A DNA stretch of 18,190 nucleotides. It comes from Candidatus Komeilibacteria bacterium RIFCSPLOWO2_01_FULL_45_10. Its GTDB lineage: Bacteria > Patescibacteriota > Patescibacteriia > UBA1558 > UBA10009. Positions 1 to 7,588 of the stretch are shown here, one piece after another. A model generated the notes under the pieces. The model did no database searches. It was not told where the DNA came from and saw only the letters and a program-made list of their open reading frames with translations. The translations under genes were made by a program, and so were the position numbers. The stretch covers positions 1-18,190 of the forward strand of contig MHKL01000003.1 in the NCBI GenBank assembly GCA_001818835.1. The letters are read 5' to 3'. The stretch's first letter is position 1. Each line of letters opens with the position of its first letter.

Positions 1-1
1 C

Positions 2-2326
2 AGAAAAATCAAAGAGCTGATTATGGCTTACCGGCTGGAAAGAAAATACACCAAAGAAGAAATTTTGCAGATGTATTTCAACGAAATCCCTTACGGCTCA
101 ACCGCCTACGGCATTGAAGCGGCCGCCTTTACCTATTTTGGCAAATCGGCCCGCGAGCTGACTTTGGCCCAAGCCGCGCTGATCGCCGCCCTGCCCAAAG
201 CGCCCAGCTATCTTTCGCCTTATGGCAGCCATACCGACGAACTGTTCGGCCGCCAGCAATACGGGCTGGACCAGATGGTCAAGCTGGGCTACCTTACCCA
301 AGAAGAGGCGGCGGCGGCGAAAGCGGAAAAAATGGATTTTAAAAATAAAATCGAGGGCATTGAGGCACCCCACTTCGTCTTTTTCGTCAAAGAACTCTTA
401 AGCGAAAAATACGGGGAAAAGCTGATTGAGCAGGGCGGCTGGAAAATCATTTCCACCCTGGATTTTGATTTGCAAAAGAAAGCCGAAAAAATCATTGAGG
501 AGCAGGTGGCCGAAAACCAGAAAAATTTTAACGCGGGCAACGCCGCTTTGGTGGCCATTGACGTTAAAACCGGCCAGATTCTGGCGATGGTCGGCTCCAT
601 GGATTTTTTTAACGAAGAAATTGATGGCCAAGTTAACGTTGCCATTTCACCCCGCCAGCCCGGCAGCTCGTTTAAGCCGATTGTCTACGCCGCCGCTTTT
701 AAAAAAGGGTATGTTCCGGAAACGGCGGTTTACGATCTGGAAACGGTCTTCCCCACTTTGCAGGGCGATTATTTCCCCCATGACTATGATTTAAAAGAGC
801 GCGGCCCGGTCTCCTTAAGGACGGCTTTGGCCGGTTCGCTTAACATTCCGGCGGTTAAAATGATTTATCTTGCCGGCATTGAAAATGTTTTGAATCTGGC
901 CGACGAACTGGAATACACCACTCTCAAAGACCGCAGCCGCTTCGGCCTGTCTTTGGTTTTGGGCGGCGGCGAAGTCAAGCTATTGGAGCACACCAACGCT
1001 TACGCCGCTTTTGCCCGCGACGGCAAAAAAATGAAATATGAGGCGGTTTTAAAGCTGGAGGACGAAACCGGCCGCGCCCTGGAAAAATTCCAGGAGCCCC
1101 GGAGCCAAGAAGCGCTGGAACCCAACATCAGCCGGATGGTGACGGACATTTTAAGCGATAACTCGGCGCGCGCTTTTATTTTCGGCGAAAACAACTATTT
1201 AACTTTGCCTGACCGGCCGGTGGCGGCCAAAACCGGCACCACCAACAACTACCACGACGCCTGGACTCTGGGCTATACCCCGCAAATCGCCGTTGGCGTC
1301 TGGGTGGGGAATAGCGACAACGCGGAAATGAAAAAAGGAGCGGACGGCAGCCGAATAGCGGCCCCGATTTGGCAGCGCCTCATGAAAGAAGCGCATGTTA
1401 ATCTGCCCGTGGAAAATTTTACCAAGCCGATTTACGCCGTCCCCCAAAAACCCATGCTGGGCGGCGACGCCTCCGGCGTCAAGGTTAAAATTGACAAGAT
1501 AACCGGCTTGCTGGCAACCGAAGCCACGCCGCCCCAACTGATTGAGGAGCGCACCTATAAGCAGGCCCACGAAATTCTCCACTACATCAGTAAAGATGAT
1601 CCTTTGGGCCCAATCCCCGAGCACCCGGAAAATGACGAATATTATAAATATTGGGAAGACCCGGTCCAAAAATGGGCGCAAAAAAATGGCATTATCAATG
1701 AAATGCCGCCAATAACCAGCGACAATTTGCATCGCGTGGAAGACCGGCCAACCGTTAACCTCACCAGCCCGGGGGAAAACGATAACATAGCGGAGCCGCT
1801 TTTAAACCTGTCGGCAACCGCCTCAAGTCCGCGCGGCGTCAGAAGAGTGGAATTTTATCTTGACCAGACCATTTTAACCACCAGCGTCCAGCCGCCTTAC
1901 CAGGCCCAGGCCATTATCCCGCCCAATATTCTCCAGGGGCAGCATATTGTAACGGCCAAGGCCTATGATGATCTGGAAAACATGGGCAGTGACTCCGTTA
2001 CCATTAACCTTTCCGGTGGGGCCTACTTAAATGTTGAGTGGTTAGAGCCCCAAGGCGGCATCACGGTCAGACGCGCTGATTTTCCGCTCGCGCTCCTCCT
2101 TAACGTCAATGATTTGAGCAAAGTGAAAAAAGTTGATTTCTATTTCAAGGAACAGCAAAATCAAAACTCTAGTTGGCTCGGCACCATTGAATCGCCAGCG
2201 GAAAACAATTTGCGCTTTAACTGGCAGGAACCGCCCGAGGCAGGCGTTTACAAGCTTTACCCGCTGATTACTGCCGCCAATAATCAAACGTTGGCCGGCC
2301 CGGAAATCACCATTAGCGTTGAATAA
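2..2326 (+). CDS. Class A penicillin-binding protein (transglycosylase/transpeptidase), 5' partial
   Basis: The reading frame is open from the window edge, so the true start and membrane anchor lie upstream. Residues are numbered from the ATG at position 23. The first ~70 residues are the end of a GT51 glycosyltransferase domain, which polymerises lipid II (RLERKYTKEEILQMYFNEIP, then YGIEAAAFTYFGK). A penicillin-binding transpeptidase domain follows, with all three motifs: SSFK with Ser215 as the acylated nucleophile, SLN at 272-274, and KTGTT at 403-407. It should build and crosslink peptidoglycan outside the membrane. After ~590 come two Ig-like beta modules (VEFYLDQ and VDFYFKEQ strands) ending at 767, a tail often seen on CPR and Gram-positive class A PBPs. 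Family membership is clear. PBP1A versus another class A subtype is not resolved. Confidence 0.95.
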   Translation, partial: RKIKELIMAYRLERKYTKEEILQMYFNEIPYGSTAYGIEAAAFTYFGKSARELTLAQAALIAALPKAPSYLSPYGSHTDELFGRQQYGLDQMVKLGYLTQEEAAAAKAEKMDFKNKIEGIEAPHFVFFVKELLSEKYGEKLIEQGGWKIISTLDFDLQKKAEKIIEEQVAENQKNFNAGNAALVAIDVKTGQILAMVGSMDFFNEEIDGQVNVAISPRQPGSSFKPIVYAAAFKKGYVPETAVYDLETVFPTLQGDYFPHDYDLKERGPVSLRTALAGSLNIPAVKMIYLAGIENVLNLADELEYTTLKDRSRFGLSLVLGGGEVKLLEHTNAYAAFARDGKKMKYEAVLKLEDETGRALEKFQEPRSQEALEPNISRMVTDILSDNSARAFIFGENNYLTLPDRPVAAKTGTTNNYHDAWTLGYTPQIAVGVWVGNSDNAEMKKGADGSRIAAPIWQRLMKEAHVNLPVENFTKPIYAVPQKPMLGGDASGVKVKIDKITGLLATEATPPQLIEERTYKQAHEILHYISKDDPLGPIPEHPENDEYYKYWEDPVQKWAQKNGIINEMPPITSDNLHRVEDRPTVNLTSPGENDNIAEPLLNLSATASSPRGVRRVEFYLDQTILTTSVQPPYQAQAIIPPNILQGQHIVTAKAYDDLENMGSDSVTINLSGGAYLNVEWLEPQGGITVRRADFPLALLLNVNDLSKVKKVDFYFKEQQNQNSSWLGTIESPAENNLRFNWQEPPEAGVYKLYPLITAANNQTLAGPEITISVE

Positions 2327-2328
2327 AA

Positions 2329-2361
2329 AATGTAGCGGCGAGGTCGCCTTGCCGCTACATT
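2329..2361. repeat. Palindromic hairpin just after the PBP stop
   Basis: An 11-base arm (2329-2339, AATGTAGCGGC) is perfectly repeated in inverted form at 2351-2361, with an 11-base loop. It starts two bases after the PBP stop codon and ends nine bases before the NUDIX start. There is no T-run, so it is not a classical terminator. It could be an mRNA 3' end stabiliser or a dispersed palindromic repeat of the GTAG...CTAC type, like the one at 2840-2868. Confidence 0.7.
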
Positions 2362-2369
2362 GTAAATTT

Positions 2370-2783
2370 ATGAATTATCGCTTATTTGTCGCTACCAAGG
2401 CCTTTATAATTTTTCGGGGCAAAGTTTTAATTTTAAGAGAATCTACAAAATACCAAGATGGCGCCAATTGGGGCCGCTATGACGTGCCTGGCGGCCGCAT
2501 TAAGCCGGGCCAAAAATTCGACCAAAGCTTAAAAAGGGAAGTCAAAGAAGAAACCAATTTAAAAATCAAGATTTTAAAGCCGTTTTTCGTCAGTGAATGG
2601 CGGCCAAAAGTCAAAGGCGAAAACTGGCAAATCATCGGCGTCTTTTTTATCTGCCAAGCAATGACTGATAAAGTGAAGTTAAGTAAAGATCATAACCATT
2701 TTCTCTGGATTAAGCCAAAGGATTACAAAAAATATAATTTAATCCCAAATTTAATTAAGATCTTTAAGGCCTACTTGGAATAA
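2370..2783 (+). CDS. NUDIX hydrolase with degenerate Nudix box
   Basis: A 137-residue protein. NUDIX hydrolases cleave nucleoside diphosphates linked to another moiety, for example oxidised or surplus nucleotides. The Nudix box lies just after GRYDVPGG and reads GRIKPGQ, seven residues, then REVKEETNL. The canonical pattern is Gx5Ex7REUxEExGU, so the first Glu is Gln and the late Gly is Asn. The metal-binding REVKEE core is intact. I chose the ATG at 2370 because the in-frame ATG at 2319 lies inside the upstream PBP gene and its added residues read through the 2329-2361 hairpin. No Shine-Dalgarno site is visible. The substrate cannot be told from sequence. Confidence 0.85.
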   Translation: MNYRLFVATKAFIIFRGKVLILRESTKYQDGANWGRYDVPGGRIKPGQKFDQSLKREVKEETNLKIKILKPFFVSEWRPKVKGENWQIIGVFFICQAMTDKVKLSKDHNHFLWIKPKDYKKYNLIPNLIKIFKAYLE

Positions 2784-2794
2784 ATTAAGCATAA

Positions 2795-2911
2795 ATCCCG
2801 CACCACTTTTGTTTTCTTTATAAACACGTTTTAAAATATGTAGGGACAGGTTTTAAACCTGTCCCTACGTTTTTTATACCAATATTCTTTTAAACAAAAG
2901 TGGTGCGGGAT
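2795..2911. repeat. Nested inverted repeat, CCCGCACCACTTTT family copy 1
   Basis: A perfect 20-base outer arm (2795-2814, beginning ATCCCGCACCACTTTTG) is inverted at 2892-2911. Its 77-base interior holds a second near-continuous palindrome at 2840-2868, where GTAGGGACAGGTTT and its complement flank one base. The outer arm core recurs at 7485-7557 and 13365-13403. It lies between the convergent NUDIX and dnaN genes. Confidence 0.85.
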
Positions 2912-2912
2912 A

Positions 2913-2955
2913 AACAAAACCCCTCGTGCTTGTTGGCCTTAGGGGCTTTGTTTTT
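2913..2955. terminator. Bidirectional terminator between NUDIX gene and dnaN
   Basis: The arms AACAAAACCCCT (2913-2924) and AGGGGCTTTGTT (2941-2952) pair in 11 of 12 positions. A T-run follows on the plus strand and an A-rich stretch precedes it, so it could stop transcription from both convergent genes. Confidence 0.6.
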
Positions 2956-2961
2956 ATTTCA

Positions 2962-3011
2962 AAGGTGGCTAGGAGTAAGACCGCTAGAAACGGCCAACCC
3001 CCAACCATCTT
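2962..3011. other. Possible structured RNA or attenuator of unknown type
   Basis: A 7-base closing helix (AAGGTGG at 2962-2968 with CCATCTT at 3005-3011, one G-U) encloses 36 bases containing CTAG twice and a GACCG/CGGCC element. TTGGCC inside the preceding terminator loop (2933-2938) could also pair with GGCCAA at 2992-2997. I do not recognise it as a known riboswitch. The rest of the spacer to dnaN (3012-3081) is low-complexity TAGT-rich sequence. Confidence 0.25.
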
Positions 3012-3081
3012 AATTGATACATTAGTCCATAGTCGGTAGTGGGTAGTTAGTAGATTTGGTCATCTTATTACCAGCTATTAA

Positions 3082-4191
3082 CTACTGTCTGATGGGCATG
3101 ACAATGTAAAGATAATCGTCATCCCCTACCGGCTTAATCAGGCCGGGCGCCGTATTGGAAATCAGCTCTATTTTTATTTCTTCGCTGCCTAAATTATTTA
3201 AACCATCCAAAAGGTAACGGTAATTAAACACGGCCTCATTATCGTCGCCGGTGATGGCCGCCTCCACGGTCACCAAATTCTCGCCAATGGCGCTGTTGAC
3301 GGCGCTCACGACCAGCTCGCCTTTTTCAGCTTTAAAATCAAGCTTAACGTCGTTGATGCCCGGCTTACAAAAAAGGGAAACGCTTTTAACCACCCGGTTG
3401 AGTTCGGCCGTTTTAACTTTGGCCTGCGTTTTGCTCGTCGTCGGGATAATCTGCTGATAGTCGGGGTACTGGCCTTCCACCAGGCGGGAAACAAGCTCCA
3501 CTTCGTTATTCAGCTTAAACAAAATCTGGTTTTCATTAAGATAAATGGAAATTTCCTCGTCCGGGCTGTCGGTGAGAATGCGGTGGACTTCCTGCAAAGT
3601 CCTTAAAGGAATAATTAATTTTCTGTCTTCTAAGGCGGCGGTTGACAGCTTAACCTTTTTTTCGGCCAAACGATAGCTGTCGGTGCCGGCGATAGTCAGC
3701 GTTTTACCGGAAAAATTGAAGAAAACTCCGCTGATTTCCGGCCGCGACTCGTCCAGCGCCACGGCAAACATAGCTTGCGCCAGGGCGTTTTTTAAATCCC
3801 TTGATTTTAAAACGACCGATTCCTTTCTTTCCATTTCCGGGATCAAAGGAAAATCAACGGCCGCCGCACCTTTAATAAAAGTTTTATATTTGCCGCATCT
3901 TAAATAAATGGTTTCGTTTTCCAGCTCCAATTCAATATTCTCTTTTGGCAAAAGATTAACGTAATCGGCTAAAAGCCTGGCTTGAACCGTAAATTCCCCC
4001 TCTTTTTCCACCTTGCCCCTAATTTGGGCGGCAATGCCAATTTCCAAATTAGTGGTGCTTAAGCTGATAACGCCGCCCGTAACCCTAATTAAAACATTAT
4101 TTAAAATTGGTAGGGTGGCGTTACGGTTAGCCACGTGGCAAGTTAGGTTAAGGCCGCGGTTTAAATTCTCTTGGGTGCAGGTGAATTTCAT
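3082..4191 (-). CDS. dnaN: DNA polymerase III beta subunit (sliding clamp)
   Basis: A 369-residue protein, normal length for the family. The ring-shaped homodimer tethers the replicative polymerase to DNA. Family hallmarks are the N-terminal MKFTCTQENLNRGL, then LPILNNVLI, DFPLIPE, the GTDSYRLAEKK segment near the middle, and the C-terminal YLYIVMPIRQ, which lines the partner-binding pocket. Its ATG lies directly against the AT-rich part of the candidate origin. It is downstream of dnaA on the same strand, the standard dnaA-dnaN order. No Shine-Dalgarno site is evident. Confidence 0.98.
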   Translation of the reverse strand: MKFTCTQENLNRGLNLTCHVANRNATLPILNNVLIRVTGGVISLSTTNLEIGIAAQIRGKVEKEGEFTVQARLLADYVNLLPKENIELELENETIYLRCGKYKTFIKGAAAVDFPLIPEMERKESVVLKSRDLKNALAQAMFAVALDESRPEISGVFFNFSGKTLTIAGTDSYRLAEKKVKLSTAALEDRKLIIPLRTLQEVHRILTDSPDEEISIYLNENQILFKLNNEVELVSRLVEGQYPDYQQIIPTTSKTQAKVKTAELNRVVKSVSLFCKPGINDVKLDFKAEKGELVVSAVNSAIGENLVTVEAAITGDDNEAVFNYRYLLDGLNNLGSEEIKIELISNTAPGLIKPVGDDDYLYIVMPIRQ

Positions 4192-4473
4192 AAACTTATA
4201 ATTTATATAAATAATTGGTAATAATAGTAATAAGGGCGGTTGATAAGTTGATAAGTGGATTTTTTGTTTGTTTTTATTGTTGTTTTGGTTGTATTTTTTA
4301 GCGACGATTTGGTTGAAATCCTTGTTTATAATTTATAATAAGTTTGGGATAAGTGGCAAGACTTTATTTTAGCTGTTGAAAAGAATATTTTTTTAAACAG
4401 TTATTTTAAACTTTATCAACAAACTTTACTTAATCATCTGAATTATCTAAGTGGCTTTTTCACAAGTTAACAA
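4192..4473. other. Candidate replication origin (oriC) in the dnaA-dnaN spacer
   Basis: A 282-base, strongly AT-rich spacer between dnaA and dnaN. It contains DnaA-box-like 9-mers relative to TTATCCACA: TTATCAACA at 4413-4421 (plus, one mismatch), TTTTTCACA at 4456-4464 (plus, fits the relaxed TTWTNCACA), two tandem TTATCAAC on the minus strand (4239-4254), and TTATCCCAA on the minus strand (4344-4352, two mismatches). The AT-rich flank 4192-4218 adjoins dnaN. Gene context (dnaA, dnaN, divergent rpmH-rnpA-yidD-yidC) supports an origin. No perfect consensus box is present. Confidence 0.7.
4219..4254 (-). other. DnaA-box / GC-block / DnaA-trio unwinding element
   Basis: Read on the minus strand: two tandem TTATCAAC octamers (4254-4239), a GC block (complement of GGGCGG, 4234-4239), then five triplets TTA TTA CTA TTA TTA (4233-4219). 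The complementary strand of these triplets is 3'-AAT-AAT-GAT-AAT-AAT-5'. This matches the order and polarity of the basal unwinding system known from Bacillus subtilis, where DnaA spreads from boxes onto the trio strand. An AT-rich stretch follows toward dnaN. Confidence 0.6.
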
Positions 4474-5838
4474 CTACTGATGGTAAAGTCTTTGTTTGAT
4501 TTGGCTGATATCGTTTTTTAACTTCTCGTCCTTTTCCAGGGCTAAATGGATTTTATTGCAGGCGTGGATGGCGGTAGTGTGGTCGCGGCCGCCCAATTCC
4601 TGGCCGATAGAAGGGTAGGAGGATTTTATTTCTTCCCTCATTAAAAACATTACGATCTGCCTGGGGTTGACCAGCTCTTTGCGGCGGGAGGCGCCGGTTA
4701 AATCACTGATGGCAACGTCAAAATAGGTGCTGACCGCTTCAATAAGCTTGCGGGGGGTGAGGTTGCCTTTGGGCGTGCTAGCGGTGATGGCCTGCATTAC
4801 CTGCATGGTTGATTCCAGGGAAGGAATGGTATTATTCAGCTCATGGTAGGCCAAAATGCGGTTTAAGGAGCCCTCCAGCTCGCGGATGTTATTTTGGATG
4901 GTTTTGGCCAAGTATTCAATAATCCCCCGGTCTAAGGCCGCGTTTTTTTCCTGGCATTTGGCCTCTAAAATGGCAATGCGGGTTTCCAAATCCGGTGCCG
5001 TGATGTCGGCCGTCATGCCCCATTCAAAACGGGAAACTAGGCGCTGTTCAATATCGGGGATGGCTTTGGGCGGCCGGTCCGAACTTAAAACAATCTGCTT
5101 GTTGTTCTGGTGCAGGGCGTTAAAAGTATGGAAAAATTCTTCCTGGGTCTGCTCTTTGCCCGACATAAAATGGACGTCATCCACCAGCAGCACGTCCACA
5201 TTGCGGTAAAGGCGTTTAAAGCTTTCGGTTTGGCCGGTTTTAATGGCTTGGACGTAGTCATTGGTGAATTTTTCGCTATTGATGTAAAGAACCTTGAGGC
5301 GCGGGTTGGTTTTTAAAACTTCATTGCCAATGGCCTGGACCAAATGGGTTTTGCCTAAGCCGACCCCGCCGTAGATGAAAAAAGGATTATAGGCCTCACC
5401 CAGTTTTTCGGTAATGGCGCGGCCGGCGGCATGGGCCAGTTCATTGCCCTTGCCCACGATAAAATTGTTAAAGAGGTATTTTTTGTTTAAACCGAATTTA
5501 TTGGCCTCCACTGGTTCGCTGGCGTTTAGGGGAGTAGCGCTTACCCGGGCCGTGACCGCGTCCACCGACTGTTTTAAAGCCGCCTGTTTCGTGGTCTCGA
5601 CGATAAAACCGATTTTTTTAATGGAATCGTTGGTAATGTTTTTAATGGCCTGGGCGATTTGCTCGGCGTATTTTTTTTCCAGCCAGGCCTTGGTAAAGGC
5701 GTTGGGGGCGGCAATCACCAAATTCTCGCCGTCCAAGGAGGCGATAAAAGTATTTTTAAACCAAGTGGTAAAATTAGCTTTGCTGATTAAGAGTTCCAGC
5801 TCCCCCAGGACCGCCTGCCATAGTTGTTCATTATTCAT
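4474..5838 (-). CDS. dnaA: Chromosomal replication initiator DnaA
   Basis: A 454-residue AAA+ initiator that binds DnaA boxes and opens the origin. Domain I spans ~1-85 (LWQAVLGELELLISKANFTTWF), with a short linker to ~117. The AAA+ core has Walker A GGVGLGKT (157-164), Walker B LLVDD (217-221), sensor 1 LSSDRPP (251-257) and the arginine-finger region RLVSRFEWG (266-274). Domain IV contains the DnaA signature GGRDHTTAIHACNKI (416-430), the helix-turn-helix that reads the box. All catalytic and DNA-contact motifs are present. The ATG at 5836-5838 has no clear Shine-Dalgarno site. Confidence 0.99.
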   Translation of the reverse strand: MNNEQLWQAVLGELELLISKANFTTWFKNTFIASLDGENLVIAAPNAFTKAWLEKKYAEQIAQAIKNITNDSIKKIGFIVETTKQAALKQSVDAVTARVSATPLNASEPVEANKFGLNKKYLFNNFIVGKGNELAHAAGRAITEKLGEAYNPFFIYGGVGLGKTHLVQAIGNEVLKTNPRLKVLYINSEKFTNDYVQAIKTGQTESFKRLYRNVDVLLVDDVHFMSGKEQTQEEFFHTFNALHQNNKQIVLSSDRPPKAIPDIEQRLVSRFEWGMTADITAPDLETRIAILEAKCQEKNAALDRGIIEYLAKTIQNNIRELEGSLNRILAYHELNNTIPSLESTMQVMQAITASTPKGNLTPRKLIEAVSTYFDVAISDLTGASRRKELVNPRQIVMFLMREEIKSSYPSIGQELGGRDHTTAIHACNKIHLALEKDEKLKNDISQIKQRLYHQ

Positions 5839-5873
5839 CTATTTTTTATTTTATTTTAAGAAAAATGGTAGTT

Positions 5874-5903
5874 CTTATATTAACACAAATAAGAAATTAG
5901 CAA
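5874..5903 (-). promoter_or_regulatory. Possible dnaA promoter
   Basis: On the minus strand, TTGCTA (5903-5898), an 18-base spacer, and TATAAG (5879-5874) lie ~36 bases before the dnaA ATG. The match is only moderate in an AT-rich region. Confidence 0.35.
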
Positions 5904-5986
5904 AATATCCCCAAAAGAGGAAGAGTTGTTTATAAGCTGTTGATGATTTGAGTATAATTTTAAAAATCCCAAAACAATAGTTTTTA

Positions 5987-6015
5987 TTGACCAGATAAGC
6001 AAAAGTTGATAGAAT
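5987..6015 (+). promoter_or_regulatory. Promoter of the rpmH-rnpA-yidD-yidC operon
   Basis: TTGACC (5987-5992), a 17-base spacer, and TAGAAT (6010-6015) form a near-consensus sigma-70-type promoter. The expected start near 6022 gives a ~48-base leader before rpmH. Confidence 0.7.
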
Positions 6016-6030
6016 AGTATCAAAATAATC

Positions 6031-6060
6031 TCAGCCAAAGGCTGATGAGCCTATGGCTCA
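6031..6060 (+). promoter_or_regulatory. Two adjacent hairpins in the rpmH leader
   Basis: TCAGCC-AAA-GGCTGA (6031-6045) is followed without a gap by TGAGCC-TAT-GGCTCA (6046-6060). Both are perfect 6-base stems with 3-base loops, located between the promoter and the rpmH start. They may be a leader regulatory structure or a small repeat element. No T-run follows. Confidence 0.5.
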
Positions 6061-6069
6061 AAATAATTT

Positions 6070-6210
6070 ATGTCAACCAAAAGAACCTATCAGCCCAAAA
6101 AAAGAAAAAGGGCCAGGACCCACGGCTTTAGAAGGAGAATGCGCTCCAAAAACGGCCGCCAGGTTCTAAAAAGAAGAAGAGCCAAAGGCAGAAAAAGATT
6201 AACGGTTTAA
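6070..6210 (+). CDS. rpmH: 50S ribosomal protein L34
   Basis: A 46-residue, very basic protein. It reads [20 protein letters not shown] and then an [21 protein letters not shown] tract, the L34 signature: KRTYQP, HGFRxRM, GRxVLxxRRAKGR. It is part of the large ribosomal subunit. It starts the operon divergent from dnaA, and its TAA is four bases before the rnpA ATG, so the two are probably translationally coupled. Confidence 0.98.
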   Translation: MSTKRTYQPKKRKRARTHGFRRRMRSKNGRQVLKRRRAKGRKRLTV

Positions 6211-6214
6211 GTTT

Positions 6215-6553
6215 ATGCTGCCCTCCAAAAACCGCTTAAGCAAAACCTCGGATTTTAAGGAATTGGCCTTAAAGGGGCGACCTTTTTATTCCTCTTTCCT
6301 GACTTTGAAGATTCTTAAAGAAAGCGGGCTGACCAGCCGTTTTGGGGTGGTGGTTTCGGCCCGAGTCAGCAAAAAGGCCACCGTCAGGAATAAGATTAAA
6401 AGAAGAATTACGGAAATTGTCAGATTAAATTTAAATAATTTGGCCGCGGGGTTTAAAATAATGATTTTGGTAAAACCGGCGGCCGCCAGCAAAAATTACC
6501 GGGAAATTAAAGAAGAAATTGGCAAGTTATTAAAGCAAGCCCGGATTTTATGA
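6215..6553 (+). CDS. rnpA: Ribonuclease P protein component
   Basis: A 112-residue basic protein that helps the RNase P RNA mature tRNA 5' ends. The N-terminal [13 protein letters not shown] and central [22 protein letters not shown] segments match RnpA. The RNKIKRR part is the family's RNR motif that contacts the catalytic RNA. Its stop overlaps the yidD start (ATGA, 6550-6553). Confidence 0.96.
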   Translation: MLPSKNRLSKTSDFKELALKGRPFYSSFLTLKILKESGLTSRFGVVVSARVSKKATVRNKIKRRITEIVRLNLNNLAAGFKIMILVKPAAASKNYREIKEEIGKLLKQARIL

Positions 6554-6783
6554 TTAAAACGGCCGTTTTAAAAGTGATTCGTCTATACCAAAGAACCTTG
6601 TCTCTGGATTCGGGCTGGTTTTCTTACAGACATCCCCATGGCTACTGCCGGTTTTATCCGCGTTGTTCCGAGTATTGTTATCAGGCCATTGCCAAGCATG
6701 GCATTTTAAAAGGCAGTGCCCTTGGTTTAAGGCGTATTTTAAAATGCCATCCGTTTAATAAAGGCGGAGAAGACAAAATATAA
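6550..6783 (+). CDS. yidD: Membrane protein insertion efficiency factor YidD
   Basis: A 77-residue protein with the family's cysteine and aromatic pattern: [38 protein letters not shown]. YidD is a small membrane-associated protein thought to help YidC insert membrane proteins. Overlaps with rnpA (ATGA) and with yidC (TAATG, one base) indicate tight coupling in one operon. Confidence 0.96.
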   Translation: MIKTAVLKVIRLYQRTLSLDSGWFSYRHPHGYCRFYPRCSEYCYQAIAKHGILKGSALGLRRILKCHPFNKGGEDKI

Positions 6784-7511
6784 TGTTGATCGAAATTTAC
6801 AATGCCATTCTTTATCAGCCGCTCTTAAACCTGCTGGTTTTTTTCTATAACGTCATTCCCGGCCACGATGTCGGCATCGCCATTATTTTATTGACGATTT
6901 TTATTAAAGTTATTCTTTCACCGTTTTTCGTTCAGTCCATCAAAGCCCAGAAGCGGATGCAAATACTGCAGCCCAAGATTGACGAGTTGAAAGAAAAGTA
7001 CAAAGGCCAGCAGGACAAGCTGGGCCCGGCCTTAATGGAGCTTTACAAAAAGGAAAAAATCAATCCCCTTTCTTCCTGCCTGCCGCTTTTATTGCAATTG
7101 CCTTTTTTGATCGCGGTTTACCAGGTTTTCAGCGCCGGTCTTTCTAGCGGTTCTTTGGAAATGATTTATCCTTTTATTTCCAACCCCGGCACCATTAATC
7201 CGGTTTCTTTCGGCCTGATTAACTTGAGCCATCCCAGTTCCGTTATGGCGGTGCTGGCGGGCGCCGCCCAATTTTGGCAGTCAAAGATGATGATGGCCAA
7301 GCACTCAAACAAATCTTCAGCCGGCGGCATGGCTGGTCAGATGGGTGCCCAGATGACTTACATTATGCCCTTGGTCACTATTTTTATCGGCACCAGATTG
7401 CCGGCCGGCCTGACTCTTTATTGGTTTTTAATGACATTGTTAAGCGCTCTGCAGCAGCTGCTGGTTTTTAAGAAGATGGATAAGCCCCGCACCACTTTTT
7501 TTGATAAATAA
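6783..7511 (+). CDS. yidC: Membrane protein insertase YidC/Oxa1 family
   Basis: A 242-residue short-form YidC (Gram-positive/Oxa1 type, no periplasmic domain) that inserts and folds membrane proteins. A hydrophobic segment at ~31-52 (IAIILLTIFIKVILSPF) is followed by the charged cytoplasmic hairpin (QKRMQILQPKIDELKEKY). NPLSSCLPLLLQLPF then leads into the second helix, and the remaining helices end near 230. Lys42 stands where many homologues have the conserved groove Arg. Oddity: the last residues, KPRTTFFDK, are encoded by the left arm of a CCCGCACCACTTTT palindrome whose other arm lies after the stop. Confidence 0.97.
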   Translation: MLIEIYNAILYQPLLNLLVFFYNVIPGHDVGIAIILLTIFIKVILSPFFVQSIKAQKRMQILQPKIDELKEKYKGQQDKLGPALMELYKKEKINPLSSCLPLLLQLPFLIAVYQVFSAGLSSGSLEMIYPFISNPGTINPVSFGLINLSHPSSVMAVLAGAAQFWQSKMMMAKHSNKSSAGGMAGQMGAQMTYIMPLVTIFIGTRLPAGLTLYWFLMTLLSALQQLLVFKKMDKPRTTFFDK

Positions 7512-7557
7512 CATATCTATTTTTTCATTAACAATGTTAAATAAAAGTGGTGCGGGG
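7485..7557. repeat. CCCGCACCACTTTT family palindrome copy 2, overlapping yidC 3' end
   Basis: The arm CCCCGCACCACTTTT (7485-7499) is perfectly inverted at 7543-7557. The left arm lies within the yidC coding sequence and the right arm in the spacer. Compared with copy 1 (ATCCCGC/GCGGGAT), a T-A pair has become C-G, so both arms changed together. Confidence 0.85.
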
Positions 7558-7588
7558 TAAGAATAATTAAAGCCATAAGCGGATTTTT

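Noticed and set aside
98..1732. Antisense and alternate-frame ORFs within the PBP gene
   Set aside because: They are frame shadows of a gene with intact catalytic motifs, and their translations show no domain.
2319..2369. Upstream ATG for the NUDIX gene
   Set aside because: It overlaps the PBP reading frame and encodes a hairpin repeat. The ATG at 2370 begins the conserved domain.
4131..4140. CCACGTGGCA in dnaN as a third parS
   Set aside because: Only the CACGTG core fits. Three of the four specific outer bases on the left differ from TGTT, and the site is inside a coding sequence.
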